This document shows positions 44,153 through 52,910 of a stretch of DNA of 64,000 nt, piece by piece (the first letter of the stretch is position 1; each line of letters begins with the position of its first letter). The stretch is from positions 62,001-126,000 of the forward strand of contig JADZCM010000001.1 of the NCBI GenBank assembly GCA_020851555.1, given 5' to 3'. The notes below the pieces were generated by a model, which had not been told where the DNA came from, made no database searches, and saw only the letters and a program-made list of their open reading frames with translations. Source of the stretch: Bryobacterales bacterium (GTDB lineage Bacteria; Acidobacteriota; Terriglobia; Bryobacterales; Bryobacteraceae). The position numbers were made by a program, and so were the translations under genes.

Positions 44153-46372
44153 GTGAGAAAGCTCTGGTTCGCAGCTCTGGCAGTAGTGGTCATTTCGTTC
44201 GCGATTTTGGGATGGATCGGCACTCGCATCTACCAGGAAATGCCGCCGATCCCGGATAGGGTAGTGACCACCACCGGCGAGGTGGTGGCCGGCAGCGGTG
44301 AGATCGCCCGGGGACAGAACGTTTGGCAGTCGATGGGCGGAATGGAAGTTGGATCAATCTGGGGGCACGGAAGTTACGTGGCCCCGGACTGGACGGCGGA
44401 CTGGCTCCACCGGGAGGCCATGACGGTCTTGAACGAGTGGGCTCAGGCCGAACACCGGTCGGATTACGACTCGCTTCCCGCCGAGACCAAGGCGCAGCTT
44501 CAGGGACGGCTGGAGCAGGTGTACCGGCGCAACACCTACGACCAGGCGACCGGGACGCTCACCATCGAACCCGTGCGGGCCCGCGCGTTCCAGGCAGTCC
44601 TGGCGCATTACACCGACGTGTTCATGAAGGGTAACGTGGCGTACGCGATTCCGGCAGGAACCATCAGCGACGCCGCCCGCATGAAACAGTTCGCCTCGTT
44701 CGTGTTTTGGACGGCCTGGGCCGCCGCCGCCAACCGGCCCGGTGACACGATCAGCTACACCCACAACTGGCCGCCCGAAGCGCTGGTCGGCAACCATCCC
44801 ACCGGGGAGACCGTGATGTGGACCGGCGTCAGCATCATCATGCTGCTGGCGGGAATCTGCGCCATGGTCTGGTGGTACGCCTCCAAAAAGGCGCATGAGG
44901 AGACCGGACCATTGCCGGCCACGGACCCGCTGGCGAACTGGCACCCCACGCCCTCTCAGGCCGCAACGCTCAAGTATTTCTGGGTGGTGGCCGCCTTGAT
45001 CCTGGTGCAGATCCTCATGGGCGTCATCACGGCCCACTACGGCGTGGAGGGCGGCGGGTTCTACGGCATCAAAATCCACGACTGGCTGCCCTACAGCGTG
45101 ACCCGCACCTGGCACATCCAGGCGGGGTTGTTTTGGATCGCCACGGCATGGCTGGCGGCCGGGCTGTTCATCGGGCCTCTGGTCGGAGGTAAGGAGCCCA
45201 AAGGGCAGAAGTTCGGCGTGAACATGCTCTTCCTGGCGTTGTTTCTGGTCGTGGGCGGCTCGCTGACCGGCGAGTGGCTGAGCATCAAGAACAAACTCAG
45301 CGACTCCGCCGCGTTTCTCTGGGGACACCAGGGCTACGAGTATATCGACCTGGGCCGCGTCTGGCAGATCGCCCTTTTCGGCGGGCTGCTGCTATGGCTC
45401 TTCCTGGTGGAGCGGACCATACGTCCCGTCCTGTGGGCGAAGAACGAGCAGCGGTCCCTGGTCTGGGTCTTCGCCATCTCCGCCGCCGCCATCGGCCTGC
45501 TCTACGGCGCGGGCCTGAACTGGGGACAGCACACCCATCTGTCAATGGTGGAGTACTGGCGGTGGTGGGTGGTGCACCTGTGGGTGGAGGGTTTCTTCGA
45601 GGTCTTCGCAACCGCGGTCATCGCCTTCTTCTTCGCCCGGCTCGGCCTGATCCGGCCCGGCATGGCGGCGAGCGCGGCGCTGCTCTCGGCGACGATCTTC
45701 CTGAGCGGGGGGATCATCGGCACGTGTCATCACCTCTACTGGTCGGGAACGCCGACGGTGGCTTTGGCCTGGGGTTCGGTCTTCAGCGCTCTGGAGGTTG
45801 TGCCGCTCACCCTGGTCGCTTTCTCGGCTCTGGAAGATCTGCGCCGCGGGAAGCTGACGGCGTGGGCCACCCGCTACCAGTGGCCGATCTACTTTTTCGT
45901 GGCGGTGGCGTTCTGGAACATGGTGGGCGCCGGGCTGTTCGGTTTCATGATCAACCCGCCCATCGCTCTCTATTACATGCAGGGGTTGAACACGACCCCG
46001 GTTCACGGCCATGCGGCCCTGTTCGGCGTCTACGGCATGCTGGGCATCGGTTTGATGCTGGTCTGCCTGCGCGCGCTGGCGCCTCAGGCGGAGTGGAAGA
46101 ACGGCTGGCTCAAGTTCGTCTTCTGGGGCATGAACATCGGCCTGTTCGGCATGTGCGTGGGCAGCCTGCTGCCGGTGGGCTTGCTCCAGACCTGGGCCGC
46201 CGTGGACCAGGGCTACTGGTACGCCCGCAGTTCCGAATTCCTGGGCACACCGTTGATGCAGACCCTGAGATGGCTGCGGATCGGCGGAGACACGATCTTC
46301 GCGGCAGGCGCGGTCGTTCTCGTGGCGTTCGTGTTTGTCTGCGGATCTAATAGGCGGACGCACTCGCACTGA
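44153..46372 (+). CDS. norZ: Quinol-dependent nitric oxide reductase (qNOR)
   Basis: A 739-residue membrane enzyme that reduces two NO to N2O using quinol. The N-terminal soluble region (residues 35-215), typical of qNOR as opposed to cNOR, has GQNVWQSMGGMEVGSIWGHGSYVAPDW and SYTHNWPPEALVGN. About 13 helices follow. Metal ligands are visible: heme His321 in HIQAGLFW, FeB His475 in VVHLWVEGFFEVF, H526-H527 in GTCHHLYWSG, and heme His618/His620 in HGHAALFG. GTG start with AAGGAG upstream. The 3' end overlaps a converging gene by 26 bases. Detoxification or denitrification step; no nitrite or N2O reductase is seen here. Confidence 0.96.
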   Translation: MRKLWFAALAVVVISFAILGWIGTRIYQEMPPIPDRVVTTTGEVVAGSGEIARGQNVWQSMGGMEVGSIWGHGSYVAPDWTADWLHREAMTVLNEWAQAEHRSDYDSLPAETKAQLQGRLEQVYRRNTYDQATGTLTIEPVRARAFQAVLAHYTDVFMKGNVAYAIPAGTISDAARMKQFASFVFWTAWAAAANRPGDTISYTHNWPPEALVGNHPTGETVMWTGVSIIMLLAGICAMVWWYASKKAHEETGPLPATDPLANWHPTPSQAATLKYFWVVAALILVQILMGVITAHYGVEGGGFYGIKIHDWLPYSVTRTWHIQAGLFWIATAWLAAGLFIGPLVGGKEPKGQKFGVNMLFLALFLVVGGSLTGEWLSIKNKLSDSAAFLWGHQGYEYIDLGRVWQIALFGGLLLWLFLVERTIRPVLWAKNEQRSLVWVFAISAAAIGLLYGAGLNWGQHTHLSMVEYWRWWVVHLWVEGFFEVFATAVIAFFFARLGLIRPGMAASAALLSATIFLSGGIIGTCHHLYWSGTPTVALAWGSVFSALEVVPLTLVAFSALEDLRRGKLTAWATRYQWPIYFFVAVAFWNMVGAGLFGFMINPPIALYYMQGLNTTPVHGHAALFGVYGMLGIGLMLVCLRALAPQAEWKNGWLKFVFWGMNIGLFGMCVGSLLPVGLLQTWAAVDQGYWYARSSEFLGTPLMQTLRWLRIGGDTIFAAGAVVLVAFVFVCGSNRRTHSH

Positions 46373-46832
46373 CGACGCGCCCGCTGCTGAGGTGGACAAC
46401 GATTTCCGTTCCGGAGTCCGGACGGAGGTAACGGAAGGTTTCCTTGGCCCTGCCCTCGCTGACCTCGGTCGTCACCATGTTGGGCCGGCCGTAGTTGGCG
46501 AGCAGCCAGGATTTCTCGCTGCCCACGGGGATGTCGTGGGGAGACGGAAACGACCGGGCGGCCGACGCCGGCGCCGATGACGCTGTCGGCATGGGGGTAG
46601 GCCGCGCGGCAGCCGGCTGTCTCTTTTCGCCTTCCAGTACGGGAATGGAGGGCCTCGCCGGGGTCTTCTTCGCCGCTGTTGCCGTCTTCTCCGGCACCGC
46701 TTCCTCGGTGGGGGCAGGGGCACGTTCATTCGCCCGCAGAGCTATGTAGACCCCCAGCGGGGTCAGCAGGATTAGGGCGACCCCGATCGGAAACAGCAGG
46801 GTCATCACAGGGCTGCGCTTTTCTGTATCCAT
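46347..46832 (-). CDS. Membrane-anchored hypothetical protein with SmpA/BamE-like end
   Basis: A 161-residue protein. One N-terminal helix (MTLLFPIGVALILLTPLGVYIAL) is followed by a long Ala/Pro/Thr-rich low-complexity linker (about residues 35-95) and a compact C-terminal domain, IPVGSEKSWLLANYGRPNMVTTEVSEGRAKETFRYL (noted in parts), that resembles the small beta-rich fold of BamE/SmpA-type proteins. Function unknown. Its 3' end overlaps the converging norZ by 26 bases. Confidence 0.55.
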   Translation of the reverse strand: MDTEKRSPVMTLLFPIGVALILLTPLGVYIALRANERAPAPTEEAVPEKTATAAKKTPARPSIPVLEGEKRQPAAARPTPMPTASSAPASAARSFPSPHDIPVGSEKSWLLANYGRPNMVTTEVSEGRAKETFRYLRPDSGTEIVVHLSSGRVVSASASAY

Positions 46833-46930
46833 AGGCCTGCCTCACACCCCGCAGGGCGTGAGTGAACCTCCGACCCCATTCTGGGACCGGAGAGGAGCGG
46901 CTGTAAAGATCGACGGAAGTTAATGTAGTT

Positions 46931-47683
46931 CTACTTACGAAGGATGGTATCAGTCCTGGAGGGCTTGCGGAACAACTCCTTATCTGCCAACAAGTTGTGC
47001 ACATCCGCCACCTCGTCGAAGGCGGCTAGCATGGCGTCCACCAGGTCGGGGCCGGTGGTCGCCCGGACCTCGGCCTCCGTCATCGGGTAGTAAACCTGCA
47101 ACCCGGCCCATTCGTCGGCCGGGGCGGCCAGCAGGAGTTGCTTCAATTTCGCCGCGCCGGGGTACCTTGCTCGCCCGAAGGCCTCTCCGCCTGAGCCCCA
47201 ACTCCCCGCCAAGATGTGGAAACCTTCCCGGCTGAGCCGGCGAAGTCCGGCGTCCAACGCCGACGAACTCCGAAGGCCGCGAATCAGCCGGTTCCAGTCC
47301 CAATCCTTTTGAAGCTGCCATTCACAGTGACCGCGCGGCGCCGCGACGATTCCCCTCTCCACCTGCAACCCGCACTTGAACAGAGCCTCCTCGGGTTCAA
47401 CCGACAAGAAGAACTTGGCGCAGCCGAAGCTCACATGGGAGGAGAGCGGCTTGGCCTCACGGTTAGAGCGGGCCAGAAACCCGATCCATCGCCAGTACAC
47501 GCCGCGGCCGTAGCGCTCCGTGACAAAGGACTCGCCGTACCTCGCCTCCAGGGCCAGTTTGAGAATCCGCGTGATCCTCTCGTCGTCCTCGAGATTGCCG
47601 ACGTGGATCCCCTTGCGGAAATCGAGGTACTGGGGCCGGAACCGGCAGCCGGCCGGCCGGGGCGGGGGTCCTGGGCTGCTCAT
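46931..47683 (-). CDS. Hypothetical protein, unassigned
   Basis: About 250 residues from the ATG at 47683; a longer frame to 47899 would overlap the divergent aminotransferase gene. No signal or membrane helix. The body is rich in Trp and Arg with YGRGVYWRWIGFLARSNRE and VSFGCAKFFLSVEPEEALFKCGLQVERG, and ends with an acidic helix ATTGPDLVDAMLAAFDEVADVHNLLADK. I do not recognise a family. It lies between norZ and the aminotransferase gene with no sign of an operon. Confidence 0.55.
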   Translation of the reverse strand: MSSPGPPPRPAGCRFRPQYLDFRKGIHVGNLEDDERITRILKLALEARYGESFVTERYGRGVYWRWIGFLARSNREAKPLSSHVSFGCAKFFLSVEPEEALFKCGLQVERGIVAAPRGHCEWQLQKDWDWNRLIRGLRSSSALDAGLRRLSREGFHILAGSWGSGGEAFGRARYPGAAKLKQLLLAAPADEWAGLQVYYPMTEAEVRATTGPDLVDAMLAAFDEVADVHNLLADKELFRKPSRTDTILRK

Positions 47684-47837
47684 GACACAGCATTGTGCAC
47701 CAAAGCGCTGCTTGAGCGCCACGGGGAGGCAGGCGCGCGCGCCGCCGCACCGGCGGCGGACGGTCTGCGAATCCATTTCCGGCGGGACTTCAAGCCCTAA
47801 GCTGCCGCGCCCACTATCAGCGGGCGTGGCAAGTATC

Positions 47838-49067
47838 ATGGAATGTATGGACACGTCATCTTTTTCCACACAAGAGCAAAACGTCGCCGGCCAGGTCATG
47901 GAACTGGAGCGGGAGTACCTGCTCCAGAACTACAGCCGGTACCCCATCGTCGTGCGGCGCGGCAAAGGCTGCTACGTGTATGACGTGAACGGCAAGCGCT
48001 ACCTGGACCTGATTGCGGGCATCGGCGTGAACGCGCTCGGCCATGCTCATCCGCGCATTCTGCGGACCATCCGTTCGCAAGCGGCTTTGCTGCTGCATTG
48101 TTCAAACCTTTACTACCACGAGTATCAGGGACCGCTGGCGAAGCAACTGGCCGAGATCAGCGGCCTTCAGCGCAGCTTTTTCTGCAATTCCGGCACGGAG
48201 GCCATGGAGGGCGCGCTGAAGATGGCTCTGGGCCGCGCTACACCGCTCAGCGCGGACAAGTACGAGATCATCTCCCTGGAAAATTCCTTCCACGGCCGCA
48301 CGCTGGGGGCCCTGGCCATCACCGGCCAGGCCAAGTACCGGCAGCCGTTCGGCCCGCTCATTCCGGGGGTCCGCTTTATCCAGCGGAACGACATCGCCGC
48401 CCTGGAGCAGGCGGCGGGGCCGCGGACGGCCGCGATCGTGCTGGAGTGGATCCAAGGGGAAGGCGGCATTTATCCCCTCTCGGCTGAGTTTGCCCGCCGC
48501 GCGAGGGAACTTGCCGACGAGCACGACGCCCTGCTGATTCTGGACGAGATCCAGTGCGGAGTGGGCCGCCCCGGCAAGTACTTCGCATACCAACTGGCCG
48601 AGCCCGCCATCATGCCGGATGTGGTGGCCGCCGCCAAGCCTCTGGGGGGCGGCTTGCCGCTGGGGGCGATCATGGCGAACGAGCGCGCGGCCGCCGGACT
48701 GCCCGCCGGCATGCACGGAACCACCTTCGGGGGCGGCCCGCTCGTCTGCCGCGTGGCCCTGGAAGTCCTCGACGTCATCCGGGAGCGGCTTCTGCACATA
48801 CACCACGTCGGGGGGTATTTTCGGATGGAACTCCAATCCCTCGCCCGGCGCTTCCCGTTCATCAAGGAGGTCCGCGGATACGGGTTGATGATCGGAATGG
48901 AGCTGGACGTGCCGGGAAAGCAGATCGTGACCGACGGAATGGCGGAGGGCCTGCTGTTCAATTGCACGCACGACACGGTGCTGCGTTTCCTGCCTCCCTA
49001 CATCATCACGGAGCAGGAAGTGGCCCGCGCGCTGAAGATCATCACCCGGCTGCTGAAGAAGTTGTAA
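47838..49067 (+). CDS. Class III aminotransferase, acetylornithine aminotransferase-like
   Basis: 409 residues from the ATG at 47838 (a second ATG at 47847 is also possible). A PLP enzyme of the ArgD/GabT group: YPIVVRRGKGCYVYDVNGKRYLDLIAGIGVNALGHAHP, FFCNSGTEAMEGALKMA, SFHGRTLGALAITGQAKYR, ILDEIQCGVGRPGKYFAYQ and the PLP lysine Lys267 in AAAKPLGGGLPLGA. The lysine motif AAAKPL differs from the usual LAKGLGGG of ArgD. Substrate could be acetylornithine or 4-aminobutyrate; no arg genes are next to it. Confidence 0.85.
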   Translation: MECMDTSSFSTQEQNVAGQVMELEREYLLQNYSRYPIVVRRGKGCYVYDVNGKRYLDLIAGIGVNALGHAHPRILRTIRSQAALLLHCSNLYYHEYQGPLAKQLAEISGLQRSFFCNSGTEAMEGALKMALGRATPLSADKYEIISLENSFHGRTLGALAITGQAKYRQPFGPLIPGVRFIQRNDIAALEQAAGPRTAAIVLEWIQGEGGIYPLSAEFARRARELADEHDALLILDEIQCGVGRPGKYFAYQLAEPAIMPDVVAAAKPLGGGLPLGAIMANERAAAGLPAGMHGTTFGGGPLVCRVALEVLDVIRERLLHIHHVGGYFRMELQSLARRFPFIKEVRGYGLMIGMELDVPGKQIVTDGMAEGLLFNCTHDTVLRFLPPYIITEQEVARALKIITRLLKKL

Positions 49068-49127
49068 CCGCAGGTCAGAGCGGCACACAGCGGCTGGCGA
49101 GCTGTTTCTCCGTTTTGCCTTCGGGCC

Positions 49128-49133
49128 TATAAG
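49128..49133 (+). promoter_or_regulatory. Possible -10 box of the nucleoside-salvage operon
   Basis: TATAAG, 26 bases before the ATG at 49160. A palindromic AAGATCTT follows. No clear -35 and no Shine-Dalgarno before the ATG, so weak. Confidence 0.25.
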
Positions 49134-49159
49134 ATGTTAGGCTTAAAGATCTTATTAGC

Positions 49160-50464
49160 ATGCGAACCGTTGACCTGATCGAACGCAAGCGCGACGGCGA
49201 AGAGCTGGGTCCGGAGGAGATCGTCTCCTTGATTCAGGGCTATCTCGACGGCCAGGTGCCCGACTACCAGATGTCCGCCTTTCTCATGGCGGTGTACTTT
49301 CAGGGCATGGCCGACCGGGAGGTTTCCGCCCTGACGGAGTGCATGCTTCGCTCGGGTCAGGTGATCGACCTCTCCTCGGTGCCGGGCGTCAAGGTGGACA
49401 AGCATTCGACGGGCGGCGTGGGCGACAAGACCAGCCTGATTGCCGCGCCTTTGGCCGCCTCGGCCGGGGTCGTGGTCCCCATGATCTCCGGCCGCGCGCT
49501 CGGCCATACGGGCGGCACCCTGGACAAGCTGGAATCCATCCCCGGGTTTAGAACCGATCTCAGCATCGAGCAGGCTGCCGAGCAACTCCGGACCTGCGGT
49601 CTGTGTTACCTCGGCCAGAGTCCGGAACTCGCTCCGGCTGACGGGCGGCTCTACTCGTTGCGGGACGTGACGGGCACGGTTCCATCGGTGCCGCTGATCG
49701 CCTCCTCCATCATGTCCAAGAAACTGGCAGCCGGTCTGGACGGCCTGGTTCTGGATGTGAAAGTGGGCAGCGGCGCCTTCATGAAGAAACAGGTGGAGGC
49801 GAGGCGGCTGGCCCAGTTGATGGTGGCCATCGGCCGCCGCGCGGACAAGCGCGTGCAGGCGCTCATCACCGACATGAACCAGCCGCTGGGCTATGCGGTC
49901 GGCAACGCGCTGGAGGTCATGGAAGCTTCGCAGACGCTCCTGAACGGAGGTCCGGACGATCTCACCCGGCTGTCCCTGGAACTGGCCGCGCGGATGATCT
50001 ACTCCGGAAGGGTTGCCCGGACGCTCGAAGAAGCCCGCGAGATGGCTCAAACCAGGCTTATCGACGGCTCGGGCTACCGCAAGCTCAAAGAAGTCATCCA
50101 GGCGCAGGGCGGCAATCCGCAGGTGCTGGACAGATTCGACCTGCTCCCCAACGCCAACGGCGCCCGCGAGGTGAATTCCCCGCGCTCCGGTTTCGTCAGC
50201 GCCATCGACGCCCGGGACATCGGGCGGGCGGCGGCTTTGATCGGGGCGGGACGCGCCACCAGAGAGGATACGGTCGATCCGGCGGTGGGGATCATCCTGG
50301 AGGTGAAGGCGGGCGAGCGGGTGGAAGCCGGCTCGGTGCTGTGCCGTCTGTACTACACCTCCGAAAACAATCTGGAGGAAGCCGCCCACGTGGTCGAGGA
50401 CGCCTTCCGCATCTCCTCTCACGCCGCCGAGGAGCGTGAACTGATCCTCGAAGTGGTCGGCTGA
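49160..50464 (+). CDS. pdp: Pyrimidine-nucleoside phosphorylase
   Basis: A 434-residue enzyme that splits uridine or thymidine with phosphate. Signatures: LIERKRDGEELGPEEIVSLIQGYLDGQVPDYQMSAFLMA, DKHSTGGVGDKTSLI (phosphate loop), MISGRALGHTGGTLDKLESIPGF, and DVTGTVPSVPLIASSIMSKKLAAGLDGLVLDVKVGSGAFM. Length fits Pdp/DeoA. First gene of an operon with a nucleoside transporter, purine phosphorylase, cytidine deaminase and an amidohydrolase, which together feed extracellular nucleosides into pentose and base pools. Confidence 0.94.
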   Translation: MRTVDLIERKRDGEELGPEEIVSLIQGYLDGQVPDYQMSAFLMAVYFQGMADREVSALTECMLRSGQVIDLSSVPGVKVDKHSTGGVGDKTSLIAAPLAASAGVVVPMISGRALGHTGGTLDKLESIPGFRTDLSIEQAAEQLRTCGLCYLGQSPELAPADGRLYSLRDVTGTVPSVPLIASSIMSKKLAAGLDGLVLDVKVGSGAFMKKQVEARRLAQLMVAIGRRADKRVQALITDMNQPLGYAVGNALEVMEASQTLLNGGPDDLTRLSLELAARMIYSGRVARTLEEAREMAQTRLIDGSGYRKLKEVIQAQGGNPQVLDRFDLLPNANGAREVNSPRSGFVSAIDARDIGRAAALIGAGRATREDTVDPAVGIILEVKAGERVEAGSVLCRLYYTSENNLEEAAHVVEDAFRISSHAAEERELILEVVG

Positions 50465-50476
50465 CCACGCCGTCCG

Positions 50477-51700
50477 ATGGGCCGCCTCACGGGTTTGCTC
50501 GGGTTGGCGGCGATTCTGGCGGCGGCCTGGCTCTTTTCCGCCAGGAGAAAGGCCATACGCCCGAGCCTGCTGGCCTGGGGCCTCGGGCTGCAATTCGCCT
50601 TTGCCTTCCTGGTCCTGAAGACCGGCTTCGGCAAGCTCTTCGAAGCCGCCAGCCTGGCCGTGAACGCCCTGCTGGATTACGCCGAAACGGGCAGCGAGTT
50701 CGTCTTCGGACCCCTGGGGACCAAGACCGGGGCTTTCGGCGTCGTCTTCGCCTTCCAGGTCCTCCCCATAGTGATTTTCATCGCCAGCCTGTTCTCCGTG
50801 CTCTACTACCTCGGAGTGATGCAGGTCTTCATTCGGGGCATGGCGGTGCTGATGCAGCGGGTCATGGGCGCGAGCGGCGCCGAATCGACCAACGTCGCCG
50901 CCAGCATCTTCATGGGCCAGACGGAGGCGCCGCTGACCATCCGCCCTTTTCTGGCCGGCCTCACGCGGTCCGAGCTTTTCACGGTGATGACCAGCGGGAT
51001 GGCGCACGTCTCGGGAGCCGTGATGGCGGCCTACGTCAAGATGGCCGGCGTTGACATCAAGCACCTGCTGACCGCCGTCATCATGACCGCGCCCGCCACC
51101 ATCATGCTGTCCAAGATGCTCATGCCGGAGGTGGACAAACCCGCCACGGCGGGGCGGGTGGACATCCAGATCGAGAAGCCCGGCGTAAACATCATCGACG
51201 CCGCAGCGCGCGGAGCCGGCGACGGTCTGCACCTGGCGCTGAACATCGCCGGGATGCTGATTGCGTTCCTGGCCCTGATCGCCCTGGGGAACGGATTTCT
51301 GGGATGGGCGCACAACCTGCCGGGGATGGGCTGGCTGCCGGCTTCTCTCCAGACGTTGTTCGGCATGGTCTTCGCTCCCGTCGCCTGGCTGCTGGGCGTG
51401 AGTTGGAAGGACGCCGGCACGATTGGGAACCTGCTCGGCACCCGGCTGGTGTTGAACGAGTTCGTCTCGTTCCTCCAGCTCGGCCCGCTAAAGGCGCAAC
51501 TCGCCCCCCGCTCCTTCACCATCGCCACCTATGCGCTGTGCGGGTTTGCGAATTTCAGTTCCATCGCCATCCAGATCGGCGGCATCGGCGCGCTGGCGCC
51601 GAACCGCAAATCCGACCTGGCCCGCCTTGGGCTGAAGGCCGTGGCCGCCGGGACCATGGCGAACTTCATGTCCGCCTCAATCGCCGGCATGTTGTTATAG
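50477..51700 (+). CDS. nupC: Nucleoside transporter, CNT/NupC family
   Basis: A 407-residue membrane protein with about nine helices. The family block LYYLGVMQVFIRGMAVLMQRVMGASGAESTNVAASIFMGQTEAPLTIRPFLAGLTRSELFTVMTSGMAHVSGAVMAAYV (read in parts) includes the nucleoside-binding GQTEAPL and the NFSSIAIQIGGIGALAPNRKSDLARLGLKAV end. It imports nucleosides with protons or sodium. 12 bases after pdp, and 15 before the purine phosphorylase gene, hence in the salvage operon. Confidence 0.93.
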   Translation: MGRLTGLLGLAAILAAAWLFSARRKAIRPSLLAWGLGLQFAFAFLVLKTGFGKLFEAASLAVNALLDYAETGSEFVFGPLGTKTGAFGVVFAFQVLPIVIFIASLFSVLYYLGVMQVFIRGMAVLMQRVMGASGAESTNVAASIFMGQTEAPLTIRPFLAGLTRSELFTVMTSGMAHVSGAVMAAYVKMAGVDIKHLLTAVIMTAPATIMLSKMLMPEVDKPATAGRVDIQIEKPGVNIIDAAARGAGDGLHLALNIAGMLIAFLALIALGNGFLGWAHNLPGMGWLPASLQTLFGMVFAPVAWLLGVSWKDAGTIGNLLGTRLVLNEFVSFLQLGPLKAQLAPRSFTIATYALCGFANFSSIAIQIGGIGALAPNRKSDLARLGLKAVAAGTMANFMSASIAGMLL

Positions 51701-51715
51701 GAGCGGGAGGGCTTC

Positions 51716-52525
51716 ATGCTGGAAGCAGCGGTTCAGCACCTGCAATCCAGGGCGGCGCGCCGCCCGGCGGTGGCTGTCGTACTGGGCAGCGGCCTGGGGG
51801 GATTCGCCGGCGAACTCGACGGCCGGATCGAGATTCCGTACGCTGAGATCCCCGGCTGGCCGTGCCCGGCGGTCGCCGGACACGCCGGGCAACTGGTCCT
51901 GGGCCGCCTGGGGAATCTGGACGTTGCCATTCTGGCGGGACGCGTGCATCTCTATGAAGGCTGGACCGCCGCGCAAGCGGCCTTCGGCGTGCGGGTCCTC
52001 GGAAAGTTGGGCGTGCGCACGGTGGTCTTCACCAACGCGGCGGGCGGCATCAACACGGACTACGCGCGCGGCAGCCTGGTACTGATACGGGACCACATCA
52101 ACCTGCAAGGCGCCAACCCGCTGGCCGGCGCGCATGACGAGTCGCTGGGGCCGCGTTTTCCGGATATGTCGGAGGCCTACCCGGAGCGGCTCCGCGGGAT
52201 TGCACGCGAGGTCGCCGCCGGACTGGGCATCCGGCTGCCGGAGGGAGTCTACGCGGCCGTGCTGGGGCCGAGCTTTGAGACGCCGGCCGAGATCCGCTTC
52301 CTGCGGACGATCGGGGCCGATCTGGTTGGGATGTCCACCGTGCCGGAAGTCATCGCCGCCAATCAGATGGGGCTGCAAGTGCTCGCCATCTCCTGTGTCA
52401 CGAACATGGCGGCGGGGCTGCAATCCGGGAAGCTATCGCACCAGGAGGTGCTGGAAACCGGCGAGGCGGTGCGCGGCGCCTTGATCCGCTACCTGAAGGC
52501 GCTCCTGCCGCGCCTGGAGAGCTGA
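51716..52525 (+). CDS. Purine-nucleoside phosphorylase
   Basis: A 269-residue trimer-type PNP (PunA class). AVVLGSGLGGFAGEL near residue 23, IPGWPCPAVAGHAGQLVLG near residue 46, AGRVHLYEGWTAAQAAFGVRVL, TNAAGGIN, VYAAVLGPSFETPAEIRFLRTIGADLVGMSTVPEVIAANQMGLQVLAISCVTNMAAGL, which contains the base- and ribose-binding residues of the family. It phosphorolyses inosine and guanosine. GGGAGG precedes the ATG. Third gene of the salvage operon. Confidence 0.94.
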   Translation: MLEAAVQHLQSRAARRPAVAVVLGSGLGGFAGELDGRIEIPYAEIPGWPCPAVAGHAGQLVLGRLGNLDVAILAGRVHLYEGWTAAQAAFGVRVLGKLGVRTVVFTNAAGGINTDYARGSLVLIRDHINLQGANPLAGAHDESLGPRFPDMSEAYPERLRGIAREVAAGLGIRLPEGVYAAVLGPSFETPAEIRFLRTIGADLVGMSTVPEVIAANQMGLQVLAISCVTNMAAGLQSGKLSHQEVLETGEAVRGALIRYLKALLPRLES

Positions 52526-52526
52526 C

Positions 52527-52910
52527 ATGGACCGGTTGGTTGAGGCGGCCCTGGCCGCGCGCGAGTACGCTCACGCGCCCTTCTCGGGCTTCCGGGTGGG
52601 CGCCGCCCTGGAAGACGGGAGCGGCCGCGTGCACAGCGGCTGCAACGTCGAAAACGCGACCTACGGGCTGACGCAGTGCGCCGAGCGGGTCGCCCTCTAC
52701 AAGGCGGTCTCCGAAGGAGGCCGCGGCTTCCGCCGCATAGCGATTGCGGCGGACAACGCCGTGCTGACCCCGCCCTGCGGCGCCTGCCGCCAGATCCTGT
52801 GGGAGTTTTGCGGCGACATTGAAGTCACTCTGGCGAATCTCGAGGGCAAGACCGAAACTCTGCGCTTGAGCGCCCTCTTCCCGAGGCCTTTCGATGCGTC
52901 TTATCTGTAG
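52527..52910 (+). CDS. cdd: Cytidine deaminase
   Basis: A 127-residue zinc enzyme that turns cytidine into uridine, which pdp can then cleave. AYAPFSGF-type start (YAHAPFSGFRVGAALE), the zinc-binding NVENATYGLTQCAERVAL with Cys-Ala-Glu, and TPPCGACRQILWEF with the two other zinc cysteines. Starts 1 base after the purine phosphorylase stop and overlaps the next gene by 17 bases, which shows one transcript. Confidence 0.95.
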   Translation: MDRLVEAALAAREYAHAPFSGFRVGAALEDGSGRVHSGCNVENATYGLTQCAERVALYKAVSEGGRGFRRIAIAADNAVLTPPCGACRQILWEFCGDIEVTLANLEGKTETLRLSALFPRPFDASYL